A stretch of DNA of 64,000 bases from UMGS1696 sp964558485. GTDB lineage: Bacteria; Bacillota; Clostridia; Oscillospirales; CAG-272. Of this stretch, positions 43,503 to 52,515 are shown piece by piece. The DNA is taken from NCBI GenBank assembly GCA_964558485.1, contig CAZLED010000001.1, positions 27,588 to 91,587 of the forward strand, written 5' to 3'. The notes below the pieces were generated by a model, which worked only from the letters and a program-made list of their open reading frames with translations, did no database searches and was not told the origin of the DNA. The stretch's first letter is position 1, and each line of letters begins with the position of its first letter. The position numbers and the translations under genes are program-made.

Positions 43503-44114
43503 TCAGCAGCAGGGGACCAGGTCACCGCCGCAGCATTCACACATGGCATCGGCACAGAGCAGACTGGAGCATAGGCCGCAGCAGTCGATGTCATTGGCAG
43601 AACCGGTGCTGGTGCGATAGGGAGAACCAAAGCCGGTGGAGCGCATATGCATCCGGTTTTTGGCTTCCCGGTATTCGGCGTTCTGGGGATCCAGATAGCA
43701 CGCTACCTCGATATATTTGAGGGCATCGTAGTAATACCCACGCTGTACCAGCAGGCAGCCCTTCAGGTAATTCCATTCGGCGCCACGATCCCCTGCAGGT
43801 GTGGCATCCACCATCAGCTCGGCTTCGGCATAATGGCCGCCACGGATCAGCTCCCGGATCTGGGGAAAGGATGTGGCACCGGAGGAAGAATAGTTGGCGT
43901 AGGACGAGCTCGTACGACCGCCACCTTTGCGTTCCTTTTGGATGGCTTCGTAGGCCTCGTTGACCTCTTTCATTTTTTCTTCCGCTACGTCTGCCAGGTC
44001 GGAGCCTGCGTAGTTGTCCGGATGATATTTCCGGGCAAGCTCCCGGTAGGCTTTTTTGATTTCCTCGTCTGTAGCCGTTCGGGGAACGCCCAGCACACTG
44101 TATGGATCTTTCAT
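43503..44114 (-). CDS. J-domain protein with TPR-like middle and Cys-rich tail
   Basis: 203 residues. Residues 1-65 are a DnaJ J-domain with the HPD motif (ARKYHPDN) that activates Hsp70. A TPR-like pair of helices follows (YLKGCLLVQRGYYYDALKYIEVACYLDPQNAEYREA). The last 27 residues hold nine Cys (CCGLCSSLLC, MCECCGGDLVPCC), likely a metal site. It is not DnaJ itself because the zinc domain and C-terminal domains are missing. It begins 2 bases after the stop of the DUF5685-like gene. Confidence 0.85.
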   Translation of the reverse strand: MKDPYSVLGVPRTATDEEIKKAYRELARKYHPDNYAGSDLADVAEEKMKEVNEAYEAIQKERKGGGRTSSSYANYSSSGATSFPQIRELIRGGHYAEAELMVDATPAGDRGAEWNYLKGCLLVQRGYYYDALKYIEVACYLDPQNAEYREAKNRMHMRSTGFGSPYRTSTGSANDIDCCGLCSSLLCADAMCECCGGDLVPCC

Positions 44115-44116
44115 GT

Positions 44117-45103
44117 TCAGGTTCGACTCCTGTAATTTGTTTCGTCAATAGTCCCATCCGGGGACGAAAGAAAGGTGCGGTCACCGTGGGCCCGGCGGCT
44201 TTGGGGTTCACCGGCTGCGATACGCTGCACCATATTGGGCATACCCAGATAGACGATGTTGCGCACGATCTCGGTCAGTGGCACGTCCGGCAGCAGCTCT
44301 ACTGCCTGTCCCAATTTGGCAAGATCCAGACCGGTAGCGGTCACAAAGGCATCTCGTACCGGGGCATTTTGCCTCGGGGCACTGCAGGCACCGTTCTCGG
44401 TCAGCGCCATCTCTCCCCAAAGTGCGTACAGGGGATTGTACCGATCCTTTGCCACGTCTTCGGGCAGGTCGTCCATGGCATCGCAGAGATACAAAAACCG
44501 TCCGGTCCCTACGCCGATGGCACGTGCGATCCGGGAAGCGGTATCCGGCAGACCTATGGCAAACAGCTCTCCCAGCAGTTCCCCAAAGCATTGTGCCATG
44601 GTATCCGGGGATGCGCAGTTTTCTTTTTCCTTTGCTGTCAGCGCTTGTAGCTGTTGGGCGCAGAACCCGGGCAGTGCGGCGGTCTCCGGCAGCGCTTTTG
44701 TGGCACGGTGCTGCATGGGGATCGTCAATGGAGAAAGCAGCAGGGACGGCACACGGGTCAGCCCTTTTTCGTCCTGCCAGTCGTCCAGCCGTTTGGCTTC
44801 GGTCAGATAAGCTGCCACCGCTGCGGTGTGATCCAGCGCCGGATGTGGGTCTGCGATCAGTCGGGTGTGGATGGGATGCACGGCACAGCGGCATGGGGTA
44901 AAATGAAAGGGTTCGGTGAGAATGCTGCGTACCAGTGCCAAAAAGGTGAGATCGTAGCTCAGGGTCAGTCGGGACGCTTGTCCGGTGACCCTTCCCATGG
45001 CACGGCAAAGACCGCAGTAGACCCCACGATACCACCAAAACTCCCGAACACGCAGAGCCGCCGTATCCGGTCGCACATATCCAAACACAGCTGCACCACC
45101 CAT
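44117..45103 (-). CDS. DUF5685-like protein
   Basis: About 328 residues. FGYVRPDTAALRVREFWWYRGVYCGLCRAMGR is the conserved opening of DUF5685 proteins as I know them: an N-terminal CxxC (CGLC) and later CRCAVHPIH. The centre is helical (DAMDDLPEDVAKDRYNPLYALWG, acidic residues as in a metal site). The ATG at 45103 has only a poor ribosome site; a GTG at 45088 directly at VFGYV with GGTGG before it is the likelier start. It heads a run with the J-domain and membrane genes. Function unknown. Confidence 0.7.
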   Translation of the reverse strand: MGGAAVFGYVRPDTAALRVREFWWYRGVYCGLCRAMGRVTGQASRLTLSYDLTFLALVRSILTEPFHFTPCRCAVHPIHTRLIADPHPALDHTAAVAAYLTEAKRLDDWQDEKGLTRVPSLLLSPLTIPMQHRATKALPETAALPGFCAQQLQALTAKEKENCASPDTMAQCFGELLGELFAIGLPDTASRIARAIGVGTGRFLYLCDAMDDLPEDVAKDRYNPLYALWGEMALTENGACSAPRQNAPVRDAFVTATGLDLAKLGQAVELLPDVPLTEIVRNIVYLGMPNMVQRIAAGEPQSRRAHGDRTFLSSPDGTIDETNYRSRT

Positions 45104-45120
45104 CCTTTTGTCGATGGTAT

Positions 45121-45149
45121 TATTGTACAGCCTTTGCCAGAGCAATACA
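45121..45149 (-). promoter_or_regulatory. promoter of the DUF5685/J-domain/membrane operon
   Basis: Minus-strand TTGTAT and TACAAT, 17 bases apart. Confidence 0.55.
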
Positions 45150-45204
45150 AGGTGTAATTTGTGAATTTCAGGTTAAGAAACAAGAAGAGCGGCAAAAGAA
45201 AAAA

Positions 45205-45240
45205 GAAGCAGCGGAAAGCATTGGCGCTGTCCACCGCTTC
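45205..45240 (-). terminator. terminator of the symporter gene
   Basis: Minus-strand GAAGCGGTGG and CCGCTGCTTC pair (with wobble) and end in TTTTTTC. Confidence 0.6.
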
Positions 45241-45271
45241 TTGTCGTATGGTTTTTCGGTTTTCTTATTCT

Positions 45272-46627
45272 TTATATTTTCATGATCCCCATGCCGTCCA
45301 GTATGGAGGAGACCAGGATCAGCACTATGCACACAGGGGCCAGATATTTGATGACCACCACGAACAGCTTCTCTGCCTTGAATTTGCCGGTCAGAGAGAT
45401 CTCGTCGATGAGGGCCTTCGGTTTGATCACGTAGCCCACAAAGATGCAGGTGATAAGGGCCAGGATCGGCATGATGACGCTGTTGGAGATGAAGTCGAAG
45501 AAGTCCAAGAACTGGAACCCGAAAATCCGGATATCCGACCACACGCCGTTGCCCAAAGACGAGGGAATGCCCATGAGCAGGCTGTACACGAACACCACCA
45601 GGCACGTGACCTTTCGGTTCCAATGGAGCTTATCCTGGAAGATGGACACGATGGTCTCCATCAGAGAAATGGACGAGGTCAGCGCCGCAAACAGCACCAG
45701 CAGAAAGAACAGGGCGCCGATGATGGTACCGCCTTTCATGCTGTCGAAGACCTTGGGCAGGGAGATGAACATCAGGCTGGGGCCTTTGCCCAGTGCTTCT
45801 TCGTTGCCGCCGGAGAACACGAACACAGAGGGAATGATCATCAGTCCGGCTAAGAAGGCGATACCGGTATCAAAAATTTCGATATGCCGCACGGACTGCT
45901 CCAGATCCACGTCCTTTTTCATATAGGAGCCATAGGTGATCATGATGCCCATGGCCAGCGACATGGAGTAGAAAAGCTGACCCATGGCGGCAAGGACTGT
46001 GGTGGCGGAGAACTTGGAAAGGTCGGGGGTGATATAGTACAGAACCCCCTCCAGTGCGCCGGGCATACAAACGGAATAGATGGAGATGACAAGGGTCAGC
46101 ACCACCAGCACCGGCATCATAAATTTGGATACGGCTTCGATGCCCTTGTCTACGCCCAGCAGCACGACCAAGGCAGTGGCTGCCATAAAGAGGAAGAACC
46201 AGACAAGCGGCTCGCCGGCCTGGGCGATAAAATCGGTGAAGTAGGTGTCATTTGCAGCGGCGTGTGCGTCTCCGGTGCAGTAGGCCACAAGGTACTTGGT
46301 GACCCAGCCGCCGATGACGGAGTAGTAGGGCAGCACGATCATGGGCACCAGGCAAGCGATATACCCGACCCAGCCAAAGCGTTTATCCAGGGCACGATAG
46401 GCACCGATGGCAGACAGACCCGTCTTCCGACCGATGGCGATCTCAGCGGACATCAGCGCAAAGCCGAAGGTCACAGCCAATGCGATATACACCAGCAGGA
46501 AGATGCCGCCGCCGTACTGGGCAGCCAGATAGGGGAAACGCCAGATATTTCCCAGACCCACCGCAGAACCGGCTGCAGTCAGGATGAACCCAAGCTTCCC
46601 GGAAAAGGTACTTCTTTTTTCGTTCAT
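45272..46627 (-). CDS. SNF-family sodium-dependent symporter
   Basis: 451 residues with about 11-12 membrane helices. AAGSAVGLGNIWRFPYLAAQYGGGIFL is the conserved TM1 (Na+ and substrate site, unwound GLGN), and EIAIGRKTG follows as in neurotransmitter:sodium symporters. Bacterial relatives import amino acids such as tryptophan, leucine or tyrosine with Na+. The substrate cannot be read. It has its own promoter and terminator. Confidence 0.92.
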   Translation of the reverse strand: MNEKRSTFSGKLGFILTAAGSAVGLGNIWRFPYLAAQYGGGIFLLVYIALAVTFGFALMSAEIAIGRKTGLSAIGAYRALDKRFGWVGYIACLVPMIVLPYYSVIGGWVTKYLVAYCTGDAHAAANDTYFTDFIAQAGEPLVWFFLFMAATALVVLLGVDKGIEAVSKFMMPVLVVLTLVISIYSVCMPGALEGVLYYITPDLSKFSATTVLAAMGQLFYSMSLAMGIMITYGSYMKKDVDLEQSVRHIEIFDTGIAFLAGLMIIPSVFVFSGGNEEALGKGPSLMFISLPKVFDSMKGGTIIGALFFLLVLFAALTSSISLMETIVSIFQDKLHWNRKVTCLVVFVYSLLMGIPSSLGNGVWSDIRIFGFQFLDFFDFISNSVIMPILALITCIFVGYVIKPKALIDEISLTGKFKAEKLFVVVIKYLAPVCIVLILVSSILDGMGIMKI

Positions 46628-46694
46628 GAGATTTTCTCCATTCTGTACAATAATACTGTCGCTATACCATAACGCAATGCTGTGTTACCAGGAT

Positions 46695-46723
46695 AGTATA
46701 CCATATATCGCCGGGTTTTGCAA
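46695..46723 (-). promoter_or_regulatory. promoter of the symporter gene
   Basis: Minus-strand TTGCAA and TATACT, 17 bases apart, with TGG. Confidence 0.7.
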
Positions 46724-46802
46724 CCGTTTTTAGGAAAAATACAAAAAAGAAAAGAAAAGGTATATTTTTGCAGCGGTTCTGTTCCGATTTTTGGGAACGA
46801 TA

Positions 46803-46831
46803 TTGACAAGGCGATGAGAATATGGTATACT
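46803..46831 (+). promoter_or_regulatory. promoter of the secreted stalk-domain protein
   Basis: TTGACA, 17 bases, TATACT, 64 bases before the start. Confidence 0.75.
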
Positions 46832-46894
46832 GAAGTGCGTTGATTTCCGTGACAACAATTTTAAAAAAACTGTATCAGAGAAAGGATCTGCCGT

Positions 46895-48799
46895 ATGCAA
46901 AAAAATTGGATTCGCCTTCTCAGCTTGGTTTTGGTCAGTGTACTGCTGCTGTCCGGTGTTCCCATAGGCGCCGCCACAGCGGAAAAGCTGGATGTCGGGT
47001 ATACGTATTTGTACATATTTGAAAAAGATGGGTTTACATTTTGGGATGTAGAACGTGAGTTCGAATTCTATTGTGCGGATTCCGATGGGAATTACTATTT
47101 TCTCTTGCGGAATATTGCCGACATACTATCGGACACCGATCGCTGCTTTGATGTGCAGTGGAATGCCAAAGAAAATATTGCGGAGCTGAAAAGCGGTATC
47201 TCGTACACAGGAGACACTGTGTTTATCGATTGCTGGAGTACAATGGTTACTGGTGCCAGGAAGGATGTTCCACTGCTGATCAATGGCAAGAAGGTCACGC
47301 TGACCGGGTACAACATTCAGGGCCATACGGCATTCCGGCTGGAAGACCTGGCAGCGCATTTGGGATTTTTGGTGCAGCCGGAAATGCAAGAGGTCGTTCA
47401 GATCAGCGACTCTGCGACAACGACGGTGTACGAACCCTACTATAATATCTACACCGGATTCAACGACTACGATGCCGTTTCGATGACCGATGGGCAGGGC
47501 ACCTCTGTGATGACCGACGACTACTCCTGCGCTCGCTGGGCCGATCCGATCAAGTCGTACCTGTTTGATGCCGGCAATGGCAAGTTCTCTTTGCTGCGGT
47601 GTGTGTGCGACACCATCACTGTGTCCCGGTACGATGCCACGACCTTGACTGTGGAGAGCAGCTTTACCGTGCCCTTTGAGCTGACCCGGTTCGGTGGCTT
47701 CTATGCCGGGGAGAAGTACAACTACATCGCCTTTGGAGACAGTCTGCAGGCCGACACCTACAAGGAGCACGGTGAGCAAGAGGTGATCCGTGTGGTCAAA
47801 TACGACAAGAGTTTCAAGCGGCTGGATGCCCTGTCCGTAGGTGCCAAGGATAGCGGTGTGTTCTGTCCCTATGATGCCTCTCCTGCACGTATGTCGGAAA
47901 AGAACGGCACCCTGGTACTGCACACCGGTCGTGCACTGTATGACACCGACAGCAATGATGCACGTCACCAGATGCAGATCACGCTGATGATCGATACCGC
48001 CGCCATGACGCTGGATCGGTATGCCGGTTCCTGGGTCAGCCACAGCTTCAACCAGTTCGTGGACTGGAACGGGGAAGAGCACGTGCTGCTGGACCATGGA
48101 GACGCATACCCTCGTTCGGTGGTGCTGAGCATATTCGATGGCAACGACTATCGTACACTGGATCTTTACCAGATCCCCGGTGCCACAGGAGCAAACTGTA
48201 CCGGTGTGACCGTCGGTGGCTTTGCGGTGACTGAGGACGGCTACATGGCTGCCATCAATGCCGTGGATCCGGGCAAGGTGCGTTCCTACAACAGCTACAC
48301 CATGGAAGGGCTTGACCGTGACGAGCGAAATGTGCTCCTGCTGGTCACCAGCAAAAAGAATATTTACACGAAAAATGTCCAGCAGATCACGCTGACCGAT
48401 TACATTGGCAAGGGCAAGCTGGGCAGTATGCCGTACCTGGTGCAGCTAAGCGAAAATCTCCTGGCGGTGCTGTGGGAAGAATACAGCTACACCGAAGATG
48501 GCGATACGGTGGACAATGGTCTGCGGTACTGCTTTGTCGATGGCAGCGGCAACCGGCTGGGTGAAGTACAGGCGGCGCCGGATAAGCAGCTTTCCATGGA
48601 TTGCCAGCCGTTGTACATAGGTGGGAAGCTGTTGTGGTTCACCGACCATGGCGGCATTCGTTCCTTCTATTCCATCGAAGTCCCCTACGCCACGAGCACC
48701 AACGATACGGCAGCGGACGACACGGTAAAGGATGCGGCAAACGAAACATCGGCAGAGACGGCGGCACGTCCCAAGACCAGTATGCCGGTGCGTCACTGA
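46895..48799 (+). CDS. secreted protein with stalk-like (copper-amine-oxidase N-type) and propeller-like regions
   Basis: 634 residues; signal peptide to about residue 27 (GAATA). Residues 60-165 show two units of strand-helix pattern (YYFLLRNIADILSDTD with NAKENIAEL, and TAFRLEDLAAHLGFLV) as in copper-amine-oxidase N-terminal or stalk domains that bind wall components. The rest is beta-rich and Asp-rich and looks propeller-like. No catalytic motif is seen. AAAGGA precedes the ATG. Confidence 0.65.
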   Translation: MQKNWIRLLSLVLVSVLLLSGVPIGAATAEKLDVGYTYLYIFEKDGFTFWDVEREFEFYCADSDGNYYFLLRNIADILSDTDRCFDVQWNAKENIAELKSGISYTGDTVFIDCWSTMVTGARKDVPLLINGKKVTLTGYNIQGHTAFRLEDLAAHLGFLVQPEMQEVVQISDSATTTVYEPYYNIYTGFNDYDAVSMTDGQGTSVMTDDYSCARWADPIKSYLFDAGNGKFSLLRCVCDTITVSRYDATTLTVESSFTVPFELTRFGGFYAGEKYNYIAFGDSLQADTYKEHGEQEVIRVVKYDKSFKRLDALSVGAKDSGVFCPYDASPARMSEKNGTLVLHTGRALYDTDSNDARHQMQITLMIDTAAMTLDRYAGSWVSHSFNQFVDWNGEEHVLLDHGDAYPRSVVLSIFDGNDYRTLDLYQIPGATGANCTGVTVGGFAVTEDGYMAAINAVDPGKVRSYNSYTMEGLDRDERNVLLLVTSKKNIYTKNVQQITLTDYIGKGKLGSMPYLVQLSENLLAVLWEEYSYTEDGDTVDNGLRYCFVDGSGNRLGEVQAAPDKQLSMDCQPLYIGGKLLWFTDHGGIRSFYSIEVPYATSTNDTAADDTVKDAANETSAETAARPKTSMPVRH

Positions 48800-48832
48800 T
48801 GCCATAAGAAGAACGTAAAGAATACGATAAAG

Positions 48833-48887
48833 CAAGCGCTGCAGGAAAGTCGGCAACAACGATACACCTGCAGTGCTTGTTTTCTTT
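48833..48887 (+). terminator. terminator of the secreted stalk-domain gene
   Basis: CAAGCGCTGCAGG and CCTGCAGTGCTTG pair around 21 bases, then TTTTCTTTT. Confidence 0.8.
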
Positions 48888-48960
48888 TGCACGGCTTTGT
48901 ATATCCTGCCATCGATCCGGCAATACTAGGCCCATACCGAATCGGAAGGAGAACGATCGT

Positions 48961-50607
48961 ATGCAAGATTCCCGTAGCTTGACGCAACGTTTTGCGCCGT
49001 GCTTCACACTGCTGCAACGTGTGGGACGGGCCTTTATGCTGCCCATTGCGCTGTTGCCGGTGGCCGGGCTGTTTTTGGGCATTGGTTCCTCGCTGACCAA
49101 TCCGGCCCTGTGGGAGACCTATCATCTGTCGGGACTATTGGGAGAGGGCACTGTGCTATATGGTGTGTTCTCCGTTCTGTCGGCCGTGGGCAGTGTGATC
49201 TTTGACAACCTGCCGCTGCTGTTTGCCATGGGTGTGGCGCTGGGCATGGCGGAGAACGAAAAGGCCACGGCGGTTCTGTCCGCTGCCATTGCCTTCTTTG
49301 TGATGCACAGTACCATTGGCACCCTTTTGACCCTGACCGGCCGGATCCATGACCCCACGCTGCCGGATGGAACGGTCACCTCGGTGGTGGGGATATCCTC
49401 TTTGCAGATGGGGGTCTTCGGCGGTATTCTGGTGGGACTGGGCGTGGCGTGGCTGCACAACCGGTTTTACAAGCTGCGTCTGCCGGATGTGCTGTCCTTC
49501 TTTGGCGGTACCCGGTTCGTACCCATCGTTTCCACTGCTGTGTACGTCTTGGTGGGTGCACTGCTGTATGTGGTATGGCCGTGGGTGCAAAATGGGATCT
49601 ATGCACTGGGGCAGCTGGTGCTGGGTTCCGGGCTGTTTGGCACCTTTCTCTATGGACTCATCGAACGGCTGCTGATCCCCTTTGGTCTGCACCATGTGTT
49701 CTACCTGCCGTTCTGGCAGACCGGTGTGGGTGGCACCGCATGGATCGATGGGACGCTGATCTCCGGGGCACAGAATATTTTCTTTGCGGAGCTGGCTTCT
49801 CCGGCTACAGAGGTGTTTTCCGTTTCTGCCACACGGTTCATGAGTGGAAAATTTCCGCTGATGATCTTTGGTCTGCCCGGTGCGGCGCTGGCCATGTATA
49901 CCTGTGCTTACCCGGAAAAGAAAAAGACGGCAGGGTCCCTGCTGTTCTCGGCGGCGCTGACGTCTCTGCTCACCGGCATCACCGAACCGCTGGAATTCAC
50001 GTTTTTGTTCGTGTCGCCGCTATTGTACGGGATCCATTGTGTTTTGGCCGGGCTGTGCTATATGCTGATGCACGCATTGTCGGTGGGCGTGGGTATGACC
50101 TTCTCCGGCGGCCTGATCGACCTGGTGCTGTTCGGCGTGCTACAGGGGAACCGCAAGACCCATTGGCTGTGGATACCGGTGGTCGGTGTGGTGCTGTTTG
50201 GGGTGTATCTGCTGCTGTTTCGCTGGTTGATCCGGCAGAAGGACTATCGCACGCCCGGCAGAGAAGCAGATGGCGAACAGACAAAGTTGTACCGCCGTGC
50301 CGATATGGCAAAGCGTACGGCAAATGCACACCCGAAGGAGGATCCTCGAAAAACGCCGGATGTAGGCCTGGCAAAACAGATCGCCGCAGGGCTTGGTGGA
50401 CGGGACAATATCCTTTCGTTGGACTGCTGTGCCACACGACTGCGGTTGACGGTACAGGACGGCGATCTGGTGGACAAGGCGTTTTTGCAGTCTGCCACAG
50501 GTGCCGCCGGTGTGATCGTCCACGGAAATGGGGTGCAGGTGGTGTACGGACCCAAGGTGGCGGTGATCAAAAGTGAGCTGGAAGAATGGCTGGGGAACGG
50601 TGCATGA
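48961..50607 (+). CDS. PTS EIICB, glucose/N-acetylglucosamine family
   Basis: 548 residues. The EIIC part (1-410, about ten helices, LQRVGRAFMLPIALLPVAG, GLTEPLEFTF-like GITEPLEFTFLFVSPLLY) fits the glucose family; a linker leads to EIIB with LSLDCCATRLRLTV, where the second Cys (CATRLR) is the phosphocysteine. It imports and phosphorylates a hexose. AAGGAGA precedes the ATG. The EIIA gene follows at 24 bases, giving a full EII; HPr and EI are elsewhere. No regulator or RAT site is visible. Confidence 0.9.
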   Translation: MQDSRSLTQRFAPCFTLLQRVGRAFMLPIALLPVAGLFLGIGSSLTNPALWETYHLSGLLGEGTVLYGVFSVLSAVGSVIFDNLPLLFAMGVALGMAENEKATAVLSAAIAFFVMHSTIGTLLTLTGRIHDPTLPDGTVTSVVGISSLQMGVFGGILVGLGVAWLHNRFYKLRLPDVLSFFGGTRFVPIVSTAVYVLVGALLYVVWPWVQNGIYALGQLVLGSGLFGTFLYGLIERLLIPFGLHHVFYLPFWQTGVGGTAWIDGTLISGAQNIFFAELASPATEVFSVSATRFMSGKFPLMIFGLPGAALAMYTCAYPEKKKTAGSLLFSAALTSLLTGITEPLEFTFLFVSPLLYGIHCVLAGLCYMLMHALSVGVGMTFSGGLIDLVLFGVLQGNRKTHWLWIPVVGVVLFGVYLLLFRWLIRQKDYRTPGREADGEQTKLYRRADMAKRTANAHPKEDPRKTPDVGLAKQIAAGLGGRDNILSLDCCATRLRLTVQDGDLVDKAFLQSATGAAGVIVHGNGVQVVYGPKVAVIKSELEEWLGNGA

Positions 50608-50631
50608 TCCAGGATGGAGAGGTGTGATGTG

Positions 50632-51096
50632 ATGTTCAAAAAAGTACGGAATCGGATCGATTCGCCTTTGTCGGGGAAGTGTGTGCGGATGGCAGATCTG
50701 CCGGATCCGGTGTTTGCCTCCGGGATGCTGGGAGAGGGCATTGGGATACGACCCATGACGGATGTGGTCACGTTGGCGGCACCCATGGATGGCGTGGCGA
50801 CCGGGGTCAGCGATACCGGTCATGCGGTGGGCATCACGGCACCGGATGGAAAAACCGCTGTTCTCGTTCACGCCGGGATCGACACGGTGGCGCTGGGTGG
50901 TGCGGGTTTTACGCTGCACGTGAGGGAAGGCGAAAAGGTACGCCGTGGCCAGCCGATCCTGACCATGGATGCCGCACAGGTGGAGCGTGCCGGGTACAGC
51001 AGCATCGTGGTGGTGGTGCTCACGGAAAGCTGCACACCCCTGCATCCGGTGACAAAGGAGCAGATCAACGTGGGAGAAACATTGTTTGAAGCATGA
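50632..51096 (+). CDS. PTS EIIA, glucose family
   Basis: About 154 residues. LVHAGIDTVALGG holds the phosphorylated His, and SPLSGKCVRMADLPDPVFASGMLGEG matches the opening of glucose-type EIIA. It passes phosphate from HPr to the EIIB of the upstream gene. Start at 50632 is chosen because GAGAGG lies 9-14 bases before it; an upstream ATG at 50614 has no such site. Confidence 0.9.
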   Translation: MFKKVRNRIDSPLSGKCVRMADLPDPVFASGMLGEGIGIRPMTDVVTLAAPMDGVATGVSDTGHAVGITAPDGKTAVLVHAGIDTVALGGAGFTLHVREGEKVRRGQPILTMDAAQVERAGYSSIVVVVLTESCTPLHPVTKEQINVGETLFEA

Positions 51097-51101
51097 AAAA
51101 A

Positions 51102-51129
51102 CGACCGGGTACTTTGGAATATCCGGTCG
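51102..51129. terminator. bidirectional terminator
   Basis: CGACCGG and CCGGTCG pair between the convergent EIIA and phosphodiesterase genes; T runs follow on both strands. Confidence 0.7.
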
Positions 51130-51146
51130 CTGTTTTCCATATGGAT

Positions 51147-51905
51147 TTAGATGCAATACTTGGCAAGGATCCGTTTGTCGATGGCTTCGAAATCGCTGGT
51201 GTGGGGATATTCAGCCATGTCCGGATGATGGGGGAATGCGGCGTCTGCATTGCCGTCGTGGAGAGAAATGGTGGCGAGCATACAGCCGCTTTGCCGGATC
51301 TCGGCAATATTTTCAGCTGAGAAATCTCCCGTGTACACGAAGCACTTGTCGGGATAATTGGGTACATCCTGCAGCTTCTCTCTGGTGTAGTTTGCCTTGG
51401 TATCGATGAATCGGGCCTGGGGATCGATGGACAGGATCAAGTTGATGGCAGGAGCACCGGCGCCGTTGGTGGCATATACCACTCTGCCACGCATACCCAT
51501 ACGAACCACCAGGTGTGCGATGTTCTCGGCGTTGCGCATACCTTCCTTCAGGTCGATATTCACGCACATACCGTAGAAGTAGGCCAGGTGCAGCGTCTCC
51601 TCCAGGGTGGGCACGAAGTTTTCGTCCACTCTTTCGTTCAGCAGATGCACGGCACGCAGTACGGCAAAGTCGGTATCTGCGATCACGTAGGATACGGCAT
51701 TTCCGGCGTCGTCAAAGCCCCGGACGGTATCGTCGTGGTTGCAGATGAGCACGCCGTCCTTGGTCATACGGGCATCGGTCTCGATCATGTCCGCACCCTT
51801 CCGGGCAGCCAGACGAAAGGCAGCCAGCGTATTGGAATGCAGACCCGGTTCTACAAAGCCCTGGTGGGCCGAGCTGATCCAAGTCTTTTTTACTTTAGTC
51901 ATCAT
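51147..51905 (-). CDS. glycerophosphodiester phosphodiesterase-like protein
   Basis: About 252 residues. SSAHQGFVEPGLHSNTLAAF has the family's conserved start in altered form (HxG...ENTxxAF becomes HQG...SNTLAAF), and MIETDARMTKDG and CNHDDT match the catalytic EXD and HD region. It probably hydrolyses glycerophosphodiesters, releasing glycerol 3-phosphate. No signal peptide. The ATG at 51905 has AAGGAG 9 bases upstream; 51902 and 51911 are nearby alternatives. Confidence 0.85.
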   Translation of the reverse strand: MMTKVKKTWISSAHQGFVEPGLHSNTLAAFRLAARKGADMIETDARMTKDGVLICNHDDTVRGFDDAGNAVSYVIADTDFAVLRAVHLLNERVDENFVPTLEETLHLAYFYGMCVNIDLKEGMRNAENIAHLVVRMGMRGRVVYATNGAGAPAINLILSIDPQARFIDTKANYTREKLQDVPNYPDKCFVYTGDFSAENIAEIRQSGCMLATISLHDGNADAAFPHHPDMAEYPHTSDFEAIDKRILAKYCI

Positions 51906-51999
51906 GATCATACGCTCCTTTTGATATGGCATGGGAATGGATCCGGTTTATAAAAAATACTTTTCCATGGCGGCGATCGATTTTTGCCACAGGAAAGCA

Positions 52000-52030
52000 A
52001 AAAGCCTCTCGATATGTTCAAGAGGCTTTT
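52000..52030 (-). terminator. terminator of tRNA-Trp
   Basis: Minus-strand AAAAGCCTCT and AGAGGCTTTT pair directly after the tRNA, then a T run. Confidence 0.8.
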
Positions 52031-52035
52031 CATTA

Positions 52036-52111
52036 TGGCAGGGGCACTAAGATTCGAACTCAGGACACGTGGTTTTGGAGACCACTGCTCTACCAGCTGA
52101 GCTATACCCCT
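52036..52111 (-). tRNA. tRNA-Trp (CCA anticodon)
   Basis: 76 nt. Acceptor AGGGGTA/TGCCCCT, anticodon stem GTGGT/ACCAC with loop CTCCAAA (anticodon CCA), T-loop TTCGAAT, discriminator G, and the 3' CCA encoded. Confidence 0.95.
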
Positions 52112-52125
52112 TCGTGACGTGTTAT

Positions 52126-52154
52126 ATTATAGCACACTTTTTTGGAAATTGCAA
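52126..52154 (-). promoter_or_regulatory. promoter of tRNA-Trp
   Basis: Minus-strand TTGCAA and TATAAT, 17 bases apart. Confidence 0.7.
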
Positions 52155-52214
52155 TAGGTTTTGCAAAAATTTTTGAAAAATTTTTTTGAGGGGATTTGCA
52201 AGGGGAATGTGCAA

Positions 52215-52436
52215 AGTCAGATGTTAGATGTCAGATAGTGTGGTACGTATATGTGGCGTTGCCGACAACGATTTTGGAACATTCGTAAAATGATGCCTGG
52301 AATTATAGGATACCCCGAAAATTCGTAGGGAACGGTCTTGACCGTTCCTTGCGGCAGCAATACGTTTTGGTTTGGGTGGACGTTGTGCGTCTGACATCTG
52401 ACTTCTTCCTTGACTTCTGCTTTCCCTGCGTTGACT
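52215..52436. repeat. TCAGA-type element with inverted ends
   Basis: Starts with GTCAGATGTTAGATGTCAGA and ends with CTGACATCTGACTT-like sequence in inverted orientation about 170 bases later. A GTAGGG-led palindrome (GGAACGGTC/GACCGTTCC, 52326-52348) lies inside. No gene is seen in it; the thiI promoter begins at its right end. Confidence 0.55.
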
Positions 52437-52459
52437 TTTGCCGGATTCTGTGGTATACT
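52431..52459 (+). promoter_or_regulatory. promoter of thiI
   Basis: TTGACT, 17 bases, TATACT with TGG. Confidence 0.75.
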
Positions 52460-52515
52460 ATACTATGGTATGGTGTCCCTATACCCATGATTTTTTGGAA
52501 AAGTGAGGAACTCCC

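Noticed and set aside
49449..50576. 375-codon plus-strand frame inside the PTS gene
   Set aside because: It is a shifted frame of the EIICB gene, which has an uninterrupted, conserved product in its own frame.
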